Below are positions 1 through 6,241 of a DNA stretch of 11,540 nucleotides, one piece after another. The position numbers were made by a program, and so were the translations under genes. The notes beneath the pieces were generated by a model. It saw nothing but the letters and a program-made list of their open reading frames with translations. It did not search any database and was not told where the DNA came from. Every line of letters starts with the position of its first letter. Position 1 is the first letter of the stretch. Location: assembly GCA_938091715.1 (NCBI GenBank), contig CALKMT010000045.1, forward strand, positions 1-11,540. The letters run 5' to 3'. This DNA comes from an uncultured Litorivicinus sp. Lineage in GTDB: Bacteria; Pseudomonadota; Gammaproteobacteria; Pseudomonadales; Litorivicinaceae.

Positions 1-991
1 CAAAGAAGTTCGCGCGGGCGACATTGCCGCTGCGGTGGGTCTAAAGGACGTCACCACCGGTGACACCCTGTGTTCGCAAGACAAGCCGATCGTACTTGAG
101 CGTATGGAATTCCCTGAGCCCGTGATCAGCGTGGCGGTTGAGCCCAAGTCAAAGGCCGACCAGGAGAAGATGGGCATCGCATTGGGCAAGCTGGCTCAAG
201 AAGATCCCTCATTCCGTGTCAAGACCGACGAAGAGACTGGGCAGACCATCATCTCAGGCATGGGTGAGCTTCACCTGGACATCCTGGTTGACCGTATGCG
301 TCGTGAATTCAACGTTGAAGCCAACATCGGTGCGCCGCAGGTGTCTTACCGTGAGTGCATTCGTAATGGCGTTGAAGTCGAAGGTAAGTTTGTACGTCAG
401 TCAGGCGGTCGCGGTCAGTATGGCCACGTAGTCGTCAAGATCGACCCGCTGCCTTTGGACGCTGAAGAGAACTTCGAATTCGTCAACGAAATCGTCGGTG
501 GTGTGGTTCCCAAGGAATACATTCCTGCGGTATCCAAGGGCATCGAAGAGCAGATGAAGAACGGCGTTATCGCTGGTTATCCTCTGCTGGGTATTCGTGC
601 CACGTTGATCGACGGCTCGTATCACGATGTCGACTCGAACGAAATGGCGTTCAAGATCGCCGGTTCAATGGCAATGAAGAAGGGCGCGCTTGAAGCGAAC
701 CCGGCATTGCTCGAGCCGATGATGAAGGTTGAAGTTACGACCCCTGAAGAAAACATGGGTGACGTGATTGGTGACCTTAACCGTCGTCGCGGCCTAGTAG
801 GCGGCATGGATGACGGCGTTAACGGCATCAAGATTGTTACCGCAGAAGTTCCTTTGGCCGAAATGTTCGGTTATGCAACGGACTTGCGTGGTTTCACTCA
901 AGGCCGTGCGTCATACAGCATGGAATTCAAAAAATACGCGGAAGCGCCGAACTCGGTGGCTGACGAAATCATTAAAAAGAACAACGGTTAA
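1..991 (+). CDS. fusA: Elongation factor G, 3' part (truncated by window start)
   Basis: EF-G is the ribosome translocase GTPase that moves tRNAs and mRNA after peptide-bond formation. The reading frame is open from base 2 and gives 329 residues ending at TAA 989-991. Compared with the roughly 700-residue family this is the C-terminal half: the end of domain II (KEVRAGDIAAAVGLKDVTTG), then domains III, IV and V. Visible family signatures are EDPSFRV and GMGELHLDI (domain III), QSGGRGQYGHV and SYHDVDSNEMAF (domain IV), and RRRG, AEVPLAEMFGYAT and GRASYSMEF (domain V). The GTP-binding domain lies outside the window. The GTG at 35 is an internal valine codon, not a start. tuf follows 14 bases downstream, as in the str operon. 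No frameshift or odd feature was seen. Identity is very secure. Confidence 0.97.
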   Translation, partial: KEVRAGDIAAAVGLKDVTTGDTLCSQDKPIVLERMEFPEPVISVAVEPKSKADQEKMGIALGKLAQEDPSFRVKTDEETGQTIISGMGELHLDILVDRMRREFNVEANIGAPQVSYRECIRNGVEVEGKFVRQSGGRGQYGHVVVKIDPLPLDAEENFEFVNEIVGGVVPKEYIPAVSKGIEEQMKNGVIAGYPLLGIRATLIDGSYHDVDSNEMAFKIAGSMAMKKGALEANPALLEPMMKVEVTTPEENMGDVIGDLNRRRGLVGGMDDGVNGIKIVTAEVPLAEMFGYATDLRGFTQGRASYSMEFKKYAEAPNSVADEIIKKNNG

Positions 992-1005
992 TAGGAGCCT
1001 GACTC

Positions 1006-2196
<1,191 letters not shown>

Positions 2197-2204
2197 GACA
2201 GTCC

Positions 2205-2220
2205 TTGGGCTTCGGCCCAA
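2205..2220 (+). other. UUCG-capped hairpin after tuf
   Basis: TTGGGC pairs with GCCCAA across a TTCG loop closed by C-G, the exceptionally stable UUCG tetraloop configuration in RNA. It begins 8 bases after the tuf stop and precedes the intrinsic terminator. It probably protects the 3' end or slows polymerase. It has no U-tract of its own, so it is not itself the terminator. Confidence 0.7.
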
Positions 2221-2231
2221 CGGATCGAAAG

Positions 2232-2259
2232 AGCCTCGGCATTGCCGGGGCTTTTTTTT
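2232..2259 (+). terminator. Intrinsic terminator of the fusA-tuf transcript
   Basis: AGCCTCGGC (2232-2240) pairs with GCCGGGGCT (2244-2252) across the loop ATT, giving nine pairs including one G-T wobble. Eight consecutive T residues follow (2252-2259, the first being used in the stem). This is a textbook Rho-independent terminator 36 bases after the tuf stop codon, and it separates the str operon from the downstream tRNA-secE unit. Confidence 0.93.
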
Positions 2260-2265
2260 GGTTTC

Positions 2266-2357
2266 GAAAGAGCGATCGCTTCGCTCACTGAGTGAAAGAG
2301 CAATCCCCTCGCTCGGTGCAACCTGCGGTTGCAAGTCCGCTCGGGCGATCGCCTTTC
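2266..2357. repeat. Palindromic block with GCGATCGC-containing inverted ends
   Basis: The left end GAAAG-A-GCGATCGC (2266-2279) is the reverse complement of the right end GCGATCGC-CTTTC (2345-2357), apart from one bulged A, giving 13 pairs. Inside are an imperfect tandem direct repeat (2266-2290 against 2294-2318, 20 of 25 matching), a TCACT-G-AGTGA palindrome (2285-2295) and the hairpin TGCAACC-TGC-GGTTGCA (2317-2333). The family is not recognised. It could be a small intergenic repeat or a nonautonomous remnant. No target duplication was identified. Confidence 0.55.
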
Positions 2358-2359
2358 AC

Positions 2360-2432
2360 CGGCGACGGTTTCGTTTAGGCAAACGGGTGGGGTTAAGGCG
2401 TACTAACGCCAAACCGTTCTGGGAGGTCGCCG
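2360..2432. repeat. Nested multibranch palindrome
   Basis: A perfect 7-bp pair, ACGGTTT (2365-2371) with AAACCGT (2411-2417), encloses two hairpins. The first is CGTTT-AGGC-AAACG (2372-2385) and abuts the left strand. The second is GGCGT-ACTA-ACGCC (2397-2410) and abuts the right strand. Eleven unpaired bases (2386-2396) lie between them. An outer pair, CGGCGAC (2360-2366) with GTCGCCG (2426-2432), can extend the stem with an 8-base bulge on the right. The gapless stacking suggests a real folded RNA or single-stranded DNA shape, but the family is unrecognised. Confidence 0.5.
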
Positions 2433-2437
2433 ACGGA

Positions 2438-2508
2438 TTGAGTCGCTTGGACAGTGAGTCCGGCAGGCCGTCTATTAATGCGCTCTATCACGAACCGACG
2501 CGACTCAA
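2438..2508. repeat. Repeat element, copy 1 (57-base core with 9-bp arms)
   Basis: The core at 2444-2500 matches the second copy (2560-2616) at 52 of 57 positions. Its boundary arms TTGAGTCGC (2438-2446) and GCGACTCAA (2500-2508) are perfect reverse complements. Removing the core would leave the palindrome TTGAGTCGACTCAA. The core holds the hairpin GGAC-AGTGA-GTCC (2449-2461). Both copies have the same open phase locally, but they lie in different frames, so the conservation is probably not for protein. Confidence 0.7.
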
Positions 2509-2541
2509 CCGGAGAGTGAGTAAATTCGGTCGCTGGGCGAG

Positions 2542-2636
2542 ATGACATGATTTTAAAGGCGCTTGGACAGCGAGTCCGGCAGGCTTTCTATTGATGCGCT
2601 CTATCACGAGCCGACGCTCCTTAAAATCATGTTCAT
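2542..2636. repeat. Repeat element, copy 2 (57-base core with A/T-rich arms)
   Basis: The core at 2560-2616 differs from copy 1 at five positions; one of these lies in the loop of the GGAC-AGCGA-GTCC hairpin, leaving its stem intact. The arms share no sequence with those of copy 1: CATGATTTTAA (2546-2556) pairs perfectly with TTAAAATCATG (2621-2631). The stem extends outward to 2542 and 2636 with one bulged T and inward by GG/CC and GC/GC. The right arm ends 8 bases before the -35 box of the tRNA promoter. Confidence 0.7.
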
Positions 2637-2644
2637 GAGCCTTG

Positions 2645-2680
2645 TTGACGAGCCCCTACGATACCCGTAGAATCCGCGCT
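2645..2680 (+). promoter_or_regulatory. Sigma-70 promoter of tRNA-Trp (and probably secE-nusG)
   Basis: TTGACG (2645-2650) and TAGAAT (2668-2673) are separated by exactly 17 bases, each with one mismatch to consensus. The predicted start is near 2680, 11 bases before the mature tRNA. The discriminator CCGCGC (2674-2679) is G/C-rich, as in promoters under stringent control. The A/T-rich arm 2621-2636 falls at about -59 to -44, where an UP element would act. Both readings of regulation are inferences from position and composition. Confidence 0.88.
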
Positions 2681-2690
2681 CCTGAGATCT

Positions 2691-2766
2691 AGGCCTATAG
2701 CTCAGCTGGTAGAGCATCGGTCTCCAAAACCGAGGGTCGGGGGTTCGAATCCCTCTGGGCCTGCCA
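2691..2766 (+). tRNA. trnW: tRNA-Trp (anticodon CCA)
   Basis: A complete 76-base cloverleaf can be drawn by hand. The acceptor stem AGGCCTA pairs with TGGGCCT (one G-T), the D arm has GCTC/GAGC with GG at 18-19, and the anticodon stem is TCGGT/ACCGA. The loop is CTCCAAA with anticodon CCA at 2724-2726. The T arm is GGGGG/CCCTC with loop TTCGAAT, the discriminator is G73, and the 3' CCA is encoded. The CCA anticodon reads UGG (tryptophan). Linkage tuf-trnW-secE is usual in gammaproteobacteria. Transcription is from the promoter at 2645. Confidence 0.98.
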
Positions 2767-2773
2767 TATTCCC

Positions 2774-2803
2774 GCTGATGCAGGACGCTGTGTCAGCTTT
2801 TTT
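2774..2803 (+). terminator. Intrinsic terminator/attenuator between trnW and secE
   Basis: GCTGATGCAG (2774-2783) pairs with CTGTGTCAGC (2788-2797) across the loop GACG, giving ten pairs with two adjacent wobbles. Six T residues follow (2798-2803). It starts 7 bases after the tRNA CCA end and finishes 14 bases before the secE ATG. It would terminate tRNA transcripts and allow only readthrough into secE-nusG, unless a promoter not evident here lies within the tRNA gene. Confidence 0.85.
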
Positions 2804-2817
2804 GTATGTGAGAAGAA

Positions 2818-3189
2818 ATGAGCGCAAACACCGAAGCACAATCCTCCAACCCGCTGGACATCCTGAAATGGATCGTCGTCGTTGGTTTGGTGGGTGGACT
2901 GGCGGTCGGCAACGCCTACTTTAGCGGCGAGTCGGTCCTGTATCGCGCCTTGGCTGCGGTCGCCATTTTGGTGCTGGCCGGCTTTGTTGCTTTACAGACG
3001 GTCAAGGGCCGGGCATTTGCCGACCTAATTCGCGAGGCTCGGGGCGAGCTTCGCCGCGTTGTTTGGCCTACGCGCCCTGAAGCTACGCAAACCACCATGA
3101 TTGTTATTGGTGTCACCTTGGTGATGGCGCTCCTGATGTGGGGATTGGATTCCCTGATCGGGTGGGGCGTTTCCTCCGTTATTGGTTAA
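2818..3189 (+). CDS. secE: Preprotein translocase subunit SecE
   Basis: SecE is the essential small membrane subunit of the SecYEG channel that moves unfolded proteins across or into the inner membrane. The protein has 123 residues (E. coli 127) and shows three predicted membrane segments: about 15-35, 41-61 and 94-119. This three-segment form is typical of gammaproteobacteria, whereas many bacteria have only one. The conserved amphipathic and cytosolic motif RRVVWPTRPEATQTT lies at 79-93 just before the last segment. The start ATG has only a weak GAGAAG-like binding site 3-8 bases upstream. Translation of secE follows closely on an attenuator hairpin. nusG begins 9 bases downstream, the usual secE-nusG pair. 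Confidence 0.96.
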   Translation: MSANTEAQSSNPLDILKWIVVVGLVGGLAVGNAYFSGESVLYRALAAVAILVLAGFVALQTVKGRAFADLIREARGELRRVVWPTRPEATQTTMIVIGVTLVMALLMWGLDSLIGWGVSSVIG

Positions 3190-3198
3190 GAGAGAACT

Positions 3199-3729
3199 AT
3201 GAAACGCTGGTACGTCGTACAGGCCTTTTCTGGCTACGAAAAACATGTCATGCGCTCCCTTCAAGAGAAGGTTGAGTTGGCCGGCATGGAAGAAAAATTC
3301 GGTCAGATCTTGGTTCCGACCGAAGAGGTCGTTGAAATTCGTGATGGCAAGAAGCGCAAAAGCGAGCGCAAGTTCTATCCCGGCTACGTGATGGTCGAGA
3401 TGGAAATGGAAGACGAGAGTTGGCACCTGGTTAAAAACGTGTCGCGTGTTTTGGGCTTTATTGGCGGTACGGCTGACAAGCCGCGCCCGCTTAGCCAGGC
3501 CGAGGCGGACGAGATCCTTAATCGGGTCAGCGTCGACGCCGACAAGCCACGTCCAAAGACCTTGTTCGAGCCGGGCGAAATGGTCCGTGTCATCGATGGT
3601 CCGTTTGCAGATTTCAATGGCGTTGTCGAAGAGGTCAACTACGACAAGAGCCGCCTGCAAGTTGCGGTTGTAATTTTTGGTCGCTCAACCCCGGTTGAAC
3701 TCGAGTTCGCTCAAGTTTCCAAGGGTTAA
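3199..3729 (+). CDS. nusG: Transcription termination/antitermination protein NusG
   Basis: NusG binds the RNA polymerase clamp to suppress pausing and uses its C-terminal domain to contact Rho or ribosomal protein S10, coupling transcription to termination or translation. The 176-residue protein (E. coli 181) has the N-terminal NGN domain (about 1-115), starting KRWYVVQAFSGYEKHV and containing FYPGYVMVEMEM and GFIGG. A linker leads to the KOW domain from about residue 122, with FEPGEMVRVIDGPFADFNGVVEEV and VELEFAQV at the C terminus. The start ATG has a short AGAGA upstream. It is cotranscribed with secE and followed by a 64-base leader before rplK. Confidence 0.98.
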   Translation: MKRWYVVQAFSGYEKHVMRSLQEKVELAGMEEKFGQILVPTEEVVEIRDGKKRKSERKFYPGYVMVEMEMEDESWHLVKNVSRVLGFIGGTADKPRPLSQAEADEILNRVSVDADKPRPKTLFEPGEMVRVIDGPFADFNGVVEEVNYDKSRLQVAVVIFGRSTPVELEFAQVSKG

Positions 3730-3737
3730 GCGTTAAC

Positions 3738-3778
3738 GGCGACACTGTCGTCAGGGGAGCCTCACGGCGTTAATACCC
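3738..3778 (+). promoter_or_regulatory. L1-binding autoregulatory leader of the rplKA mRNA
   Basis: In E. coli, free L1 binds the rplK leader, mimicking its 23S rRNA site, and represses translation of L11 and L1. Here GGG (3755-3757), an unpaired A, and the hairpin GCC-TCAC-GGC (3759-3768) are followed by GTTAATA and CCC (3776-3778). This produces two short G/C helices split by a strongly asymmetric loop, the arrangement expected of the L1 mRNA site. A hairpin GGCGAC-ACT-GTCGTC (3738-3752) precedes it. The rplK Shine-Dalgarno AGGAG follows at 3783-3787. Assignment rests on position and fold remembered from the family, not on a covariance search. Confidence 0.72.
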
Positions 3779-3793
3779 AATTAGGAGAAAATC

Positions 3794-4225
3794 ATGGCTA
3801 AGAAGATCGAAGCCTACATCAAGCTGCAAGTTGCAGCGGGTCAAGCAAACCCCAGCCCACCGGTTGGCCCCGCGTTGGGTCAGCACGGCGTTAACATTAT
3901 GGAATTCTGTAAGGCGTTTAACGCCCAGACCCAAAGTGTTGAAGCGGGCTTGCCAATTCCTGTGGTCATCACCGTATACAGTGACCGCAGCTTTACCTTT
4001 GTTACCAAGACGCCTCCCGCGTCTGTGCTGCTGAAAAAAGCCGCTGGCCTAAAAAGCGGTTCTGCACGTCCCAATACCGAGAAAGTCGGTACTGTGACGC
4101 GCGCACAACTGGAAGAAATCGCCACCACGAAAGAGCCCGACATGACGGCTGCTGACATGGATGCTGCGGTTCGTACCATTGCGGGTACTGCTCGTTCCAT
4201 GGGCTTGAATGTGGAGGGTCTATAA
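3794..4225 (+). CDS. rplK: 50S ribosomal protein L11
   Basis: L11 binds the GTPase-associated centre of 23S rRNA at the base of the stalk, assists EF-G and EF-Tu function and is needed for RelA activation. The 143 residues (E. coli 142) begin AKKIEAYIKLQVAAGQANPSPPVGPALGQ. The paired prolines at 22-23 sit in the thiostrepton-responsive N-terminal domain. The C-terminal RNA-binding domain contains KTPPASVLLKKAAG and the end motif AGTARSMGLNVEG. AGGAG lies 6 bases before ATG. The stop codon abuts the rplA start directly, so the two genes are translationally coupled. Confidence 0.98.
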   Translation: MAKKIEAYIKLQVAAGQANPSPPVGPALGQHGVNIMEFCKAFNAQTQSVEAGLPIPVVITVYSDRSFTFVTKTPPASVLLKKAAGLKSGSARPNTEKVGTVTRAQLEEIATTKEPDMTAADMDAAVRTIAGTARSMGLNVEGL

Positions 4226-4924
4226 ATGGCTAAGCTGACAAAGCGCCAAAAGGCGATTGCTGAGAAAGTTCAGCCCGGACAAACCTTCGCGTTTGCCGAT
4301 GCCGCAGCTCTGTTGCAAGAGTTGAGCACCGTTAAGTTCACCGAGTCAGTCGATGTGGCCGTTAACTTGGGCATTGATGCGCGTAAATCGGACCAAGTGG
4401 TTCGTGGTGCTACTGTGTTGCCGAACGGTACAGGCAAGGACGTTCGCGTTGCCGTCTTCACCGGTGGTGCAAACGCTGACGCCGCTAAAGAAGCAGGCGC
4501 TGACGTTGTGGGCATGGAAGATCTGGCTGAGCAGGTCAAAGCCGGCCAGATGGACTTTGATGTTGTGATCGCTAGCCCCGACGCCATGCGTGTCGTTGGC
4601 CAGTTGGGTCAGATTCTAGGTCCCCGTGGCCTGATGCCTAACCCCAAGGTAGGCACAGTCACGCCGAACGTTGCTGAGGCAGTCAAGAACGCCAAGGCCG
4701 GTCAGATCCGCTACCGCGTCGACAAGAACGGCATCATTCATGCGCCCGTCGGTCGCGTTGGTTTTGAGCCCGCCAAGTTGCAGGAAAACGTTGAGGCCTT
4801 GTTGTCCGATCTTCGTAAGGCCAAGCCGGCTTCTGCCAAGGGCGTTTACGTGAAAAAGATCACGCTGTCCTCAACCATGGGACCGGGCTTGATCATCGAC
4901 CAGGCGTCACTGGGCGAGCGTTAA
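4226..4924 (+). CDS. rplA: 50S ribosomal protein L1
   Basis: L1 forms the mobile L1 stalk that guides deacylated tRNA through the E site, and it acts as the translational repressor of its own operon. The 232-residue protein (E. coli 234) has the family signature LGPRGLMPNPKVGTV at 131-145 and the C-terminal STMGPG at 216-221, whose Thr-Met-Gly is part of the RNA-binding surface. ATG is adjacent to the rplK TAA, and the GGAGGG ribosome binding site (4213-4218) lies inside rplK, which decides the start. A structured 184-base leader to rplJ follows. Confidence 0.98.
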   Translation: MAKLTKRQKAIAEKVQPGQTFAFADAAALLQELSTVKFTESVDVAVNLGIDARKSDQVVRGATVLPNGTGKDVRVAVFTGGANADAAKEAGADVVGMEDLAEQVKAGQMDFDVVIASPDAMRVVGQLGQILGPRGLMPNPKVGTVTPNVAEAVKNAKAGQIRYRVDKNGIIHAPVGRVGFEPAKLQENVEALLSDLRKAKPASAKGVYVKKITLSSTMGPGLIIDQASLGER

Positions 4925-4935
4925 AAGATTTTGGG

Positions 4936-5088
4936 GGTTCTGGTGAGTTTCTTGCCAGAGCCGTCCAAGACCGCAGGTGAAATTTGCCCTTCTGGGCTCC
5001 TTTCTTAATTTCCTGCGCAGGCGGTGTTCCCCATCGAATTTCGATGAGAACACCAAAAGGGTGCTCCGCACAGCGGAGTGTTTTCATC
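4936..5088 (+). promoter_or_regulatory. L10 leader (autoregulatory mRNA site) upstream of rplJ
   Basis: In E. coli the L10-(L7/L12)4 complex binds the rplJ leader and represses rplJL translation. Here CCGTC (4961-4965) pairs with GGCGG (5020-5024) and CGCAGG (4972-4977) with CCTGCG (5012-5017). They are separated by CAAGAC on one side and CA on the other, an asymmetric kink-turn-like loop close to the E. coli leader as I recall it. Downstream are a long hairpin GGTGTTC/GAACACC with inner CATCGA/TCGATG (5023-5054) and the hairpin CTCCGC-ACA-GCGGAG (5064-5078) followed by TGTTTTC. Upstream, GGTTCTGG (4936-4943) can pair with CCAGAGCC (4955-4962), competing for part of the kink-turn stem. No convincing promoter was seen here. 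Confidence 0.78.
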
Positions 5089-5108
5089 AATAAACAGGAG
5101 AGATGCCC

Positions 5109-5639
5109 ATGGCATTGCGACTAGAAGACAAGCAGCAGATTGTTGCTGAAGTCAATGAAGTTGCGTCAGGCGCTCTGTCTGCTGTCGTTGCTGACTACCG
5201 CGGTATGACCGTGGATCAACTGACCGAGCTGCGTGCGAAAGCACGTGAAACCGGAGTGTACTTGCGCGTTGTGCGTAACACCCTGGCGCGTCGGGCAGTG
5301 GTTGGCACCGAATTCGAGTGCATGGATCCGGCTTTGGTCGGTCCTAGCTTGTTCGCTTTCAGTCTGGAAGATCCAGGCGCGGCGGCCCGTCTTCTAAAAG
5401 ACGCCGTCAAAGAAAACGACATGCTCGAAGTCCGTGGTATTGCCCTAGGCGGCAAGCTAATGGATGGCAGCCAGTTGGAAGCGGTAGCGAAGCTGCCGAC
5501 CAAGGACCAGGCAATCAGCATGCTGATGAGTGTAATGAACGCACCTATCACCAAGCTGGCTCAAACCTTGGATGCAGTACCGACCAAGTTGGTTCGTACC
5601 GTACAAGCCGTCAAAGAACAGAAAGAAGCCGCTGCATAA
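5109..5639 (+). CDS. rplJ: 50S ribosomal protein L10
   Basis: L10 anchors the L7/L12 dimers to the ribosome, forming the stalk that recruits translational GTPases, and represses its own mRNA. From ATG 5109 the protein has 176 residues (E. coli 165). The N-terminal rRNA-binding domain contains LEDKQQIVAEV, GALSAVVADYRGMTVDQLTELR and RVVRNTLARRAV (53-64). The C-terminal helix, about residues 130-170, is the L7/L12 docking region. An ATG at 5103 would add Met-Pro, but AGGAG (5096-5100) is only 2 bases from it and 8 bases from 5109; the latter also gives the family N terminus MAL. rplL follows after 31 bases. Confidence 0.97.
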   Translation: MALRLEDKQQIVAEVNEVASGALSAVVADYRGMTVDQLTELRAKARETGVYLRVVRNTLARRAVVGTEFECMDPALVGPSLFAFSLEDPGAAARLLKDAVKENDMLEVRGIALGGKLMDGSQLEAVAKLPTKDQAISMLMSVMNAPITKLAQTLDAVPTKLVRTVQAVKEQKEAAA

Positions 5640-5670
5640 GCAGTGCATCCCATATTTGGAGAATTGAAAA

Positions 5671-6048
5671 ATGGCAATTGCTAAAGAAGACATTTTGAAC
5701 GCCATCGCTGAAATGAGCGTAATGGAAGTGGTTGAACTGGTAGAAGCAATGGAAGAGAAGTTCGGCGTAACTGCCGCAGCTGCTGTTGCTGTTGCTGCAC
5801 CTGCTGCGGGTGGCGACGCTGCTGCCGCTGCAGAGCAGACTGAGTTCGACGTGGTATTGACTGGTGCTGGCGAAAAGAAAGTTAACGTCATCAAGGTCGT
5901 TCGTGGCGTTACCGGTCTTGGCCTGAAAGAAGCCAAGGAAATGGTCGACGGCGCTCCCGCTACCGTGAAGGAAGGCGCGAGCAAGGAAGAAGCAGAAGAG
6001 GTCAAGAAGCAGCTTGAAGAAGCCGGCGCTTCTGTAGAGCTGAAGTAA
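5671..6048 (+). CDS. rplL: 50S ribosomal protein L7/L12
   Basis: L7/L12 is the multicopy stalk protein that recruits EF-Tu, EF-G, IF2 and RF3 and stimulates GTP hydrolysis. The 125 residues (E. coli 121) show an N-terminal dimerisation domain (about 1-33) that binds L10. An Ala-rich flexible hinge follows (about 34-54, runs of Ala with GG). The C-terminal factor-binding domain begins EQTEFDVVLTG and carries KKVNVIKVVRGVTGLGLKEAKEMVDGAP. GGAG at 5658-5661 precedes ATG by 9 bases. Higher expression than its neighbours is expected from its four-to-six copies per ribosome, consistent with its own ribosome binding site behind rplJ. Confidence 0.98.
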   Translation: MAIAKEDILNAIAEMSVMEVVELVEAMEEKFGVTAAAAVAVAAPAAGGDAAAAAEQTEFDVVLTGAGEKKVNVIKVVRGVTGLGLKEAKEMVDGAPATVKEGASKEEAEEVKKQLEEAGASVELK

Positions 6049-6229
6049 TACTCTTCGCTTAATTCCGCGTTTAGGCTGGTGGCTTTTTGCCGCCGGCCTT
6101 TACGCGTCTCTGGAGTTTCATAGAAATTTCAGAGGTCGACCGGGTGTTACGGATAGGGCGTTTAGGGCGCGTTACCCGTATCCCCCGGGATAAATTATCA
6201 AGGACCGATGGTGGTCCGGAAACTTGAGC
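6049..6229 (+). promoter_or_regulatory. Hairpin-rich rplL-rpoB spacer (processing/attenuation region)
   Basis: Four hairpins are packed in 150 bases. First, 6066-6083 pairs with 6089-6106: 16 of 18 positions, with two T-T mismatches and two G-T pairs, and loop TTTTT. Second, CTCTGGAGTTTC (6108-6119) pairs with GAAATTTCAGAG (6123-6134), all 12 positions including two G-T. Third, CCGGG, GGATA and GGG (6140-6158) pair with CCC, TATCC and CCCGG (6175-6188), with bulges. Fourth, GGACC-GATGGT-GGTCC (6202-6217). None is followed by a T-tract. In E. coli this spacer holds an attenuator and an RNase III site. The first hairpin is the best RNase III candidate here, and the absence of U-tracts argues against simple termination. 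Confidence 0.65.
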
Positions 6230-6241
6230 AGAGGCACATTG

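Larger units (their letters stand above)
2260..2644. other. Gene-free, palindrome-tiled spacer between tuf and trnW
   Basis: About 385 bases with no credible gene. An open frame exists at 2258-2545, but it starts with TTG inside the terminator T-tract, lacks a ribosome binding site and is made of repeat sequence. Four palindromic elements sit nearly end to end: 2266-2357, 2360-2432, 2438-2508 and 2542-2636. They are described separately. The region between 2509 and 2541 shows nothing recognisable. The architecture is that of accumulated intergenic repeats or a structured noncoding region, not of decaying genes. Confidence 0.75.

Noticed and set aside
2272..2352. GCGATCGC octamers as a cyanobacterial HIP1 signal
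   Set aside because: Only two octamers were noticed, both serving as ends of one inverted repeat, and all the genes are gammaproteobacterial in type.
2360..2432. Integron attC-like recombination site
   Set aside because: The fold is superficially similar, but the conserved RYYYAAC/GTTRRRY outer boxes are not in place and no integrase or cassette gene is present.
2258..2545. 95-codon open frame in the tuf-trnW spacer
   Set aside because: It begins with TTG inside the terminator T-tract, lacks a Shine-Dalgarno, consists of palindromic repeat sequence, and is Arg/Ser-rich with no recognisable domain. The repeat's second copy lies in another frame.
3025..3660. 211-codon minus-strand frame opposite secE-nusG
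   Set aside because: It is an antisense shadow of two essential, clearly conserved genes, with no ribosome binding site or domain.
6224..6241. Upstream TTG start for rpoB adding six residues
   Set aside because: The ribosome binding site AGAGG lies inside this stretch and is spaced for the ATG at 6242, which gives the family N terminus.
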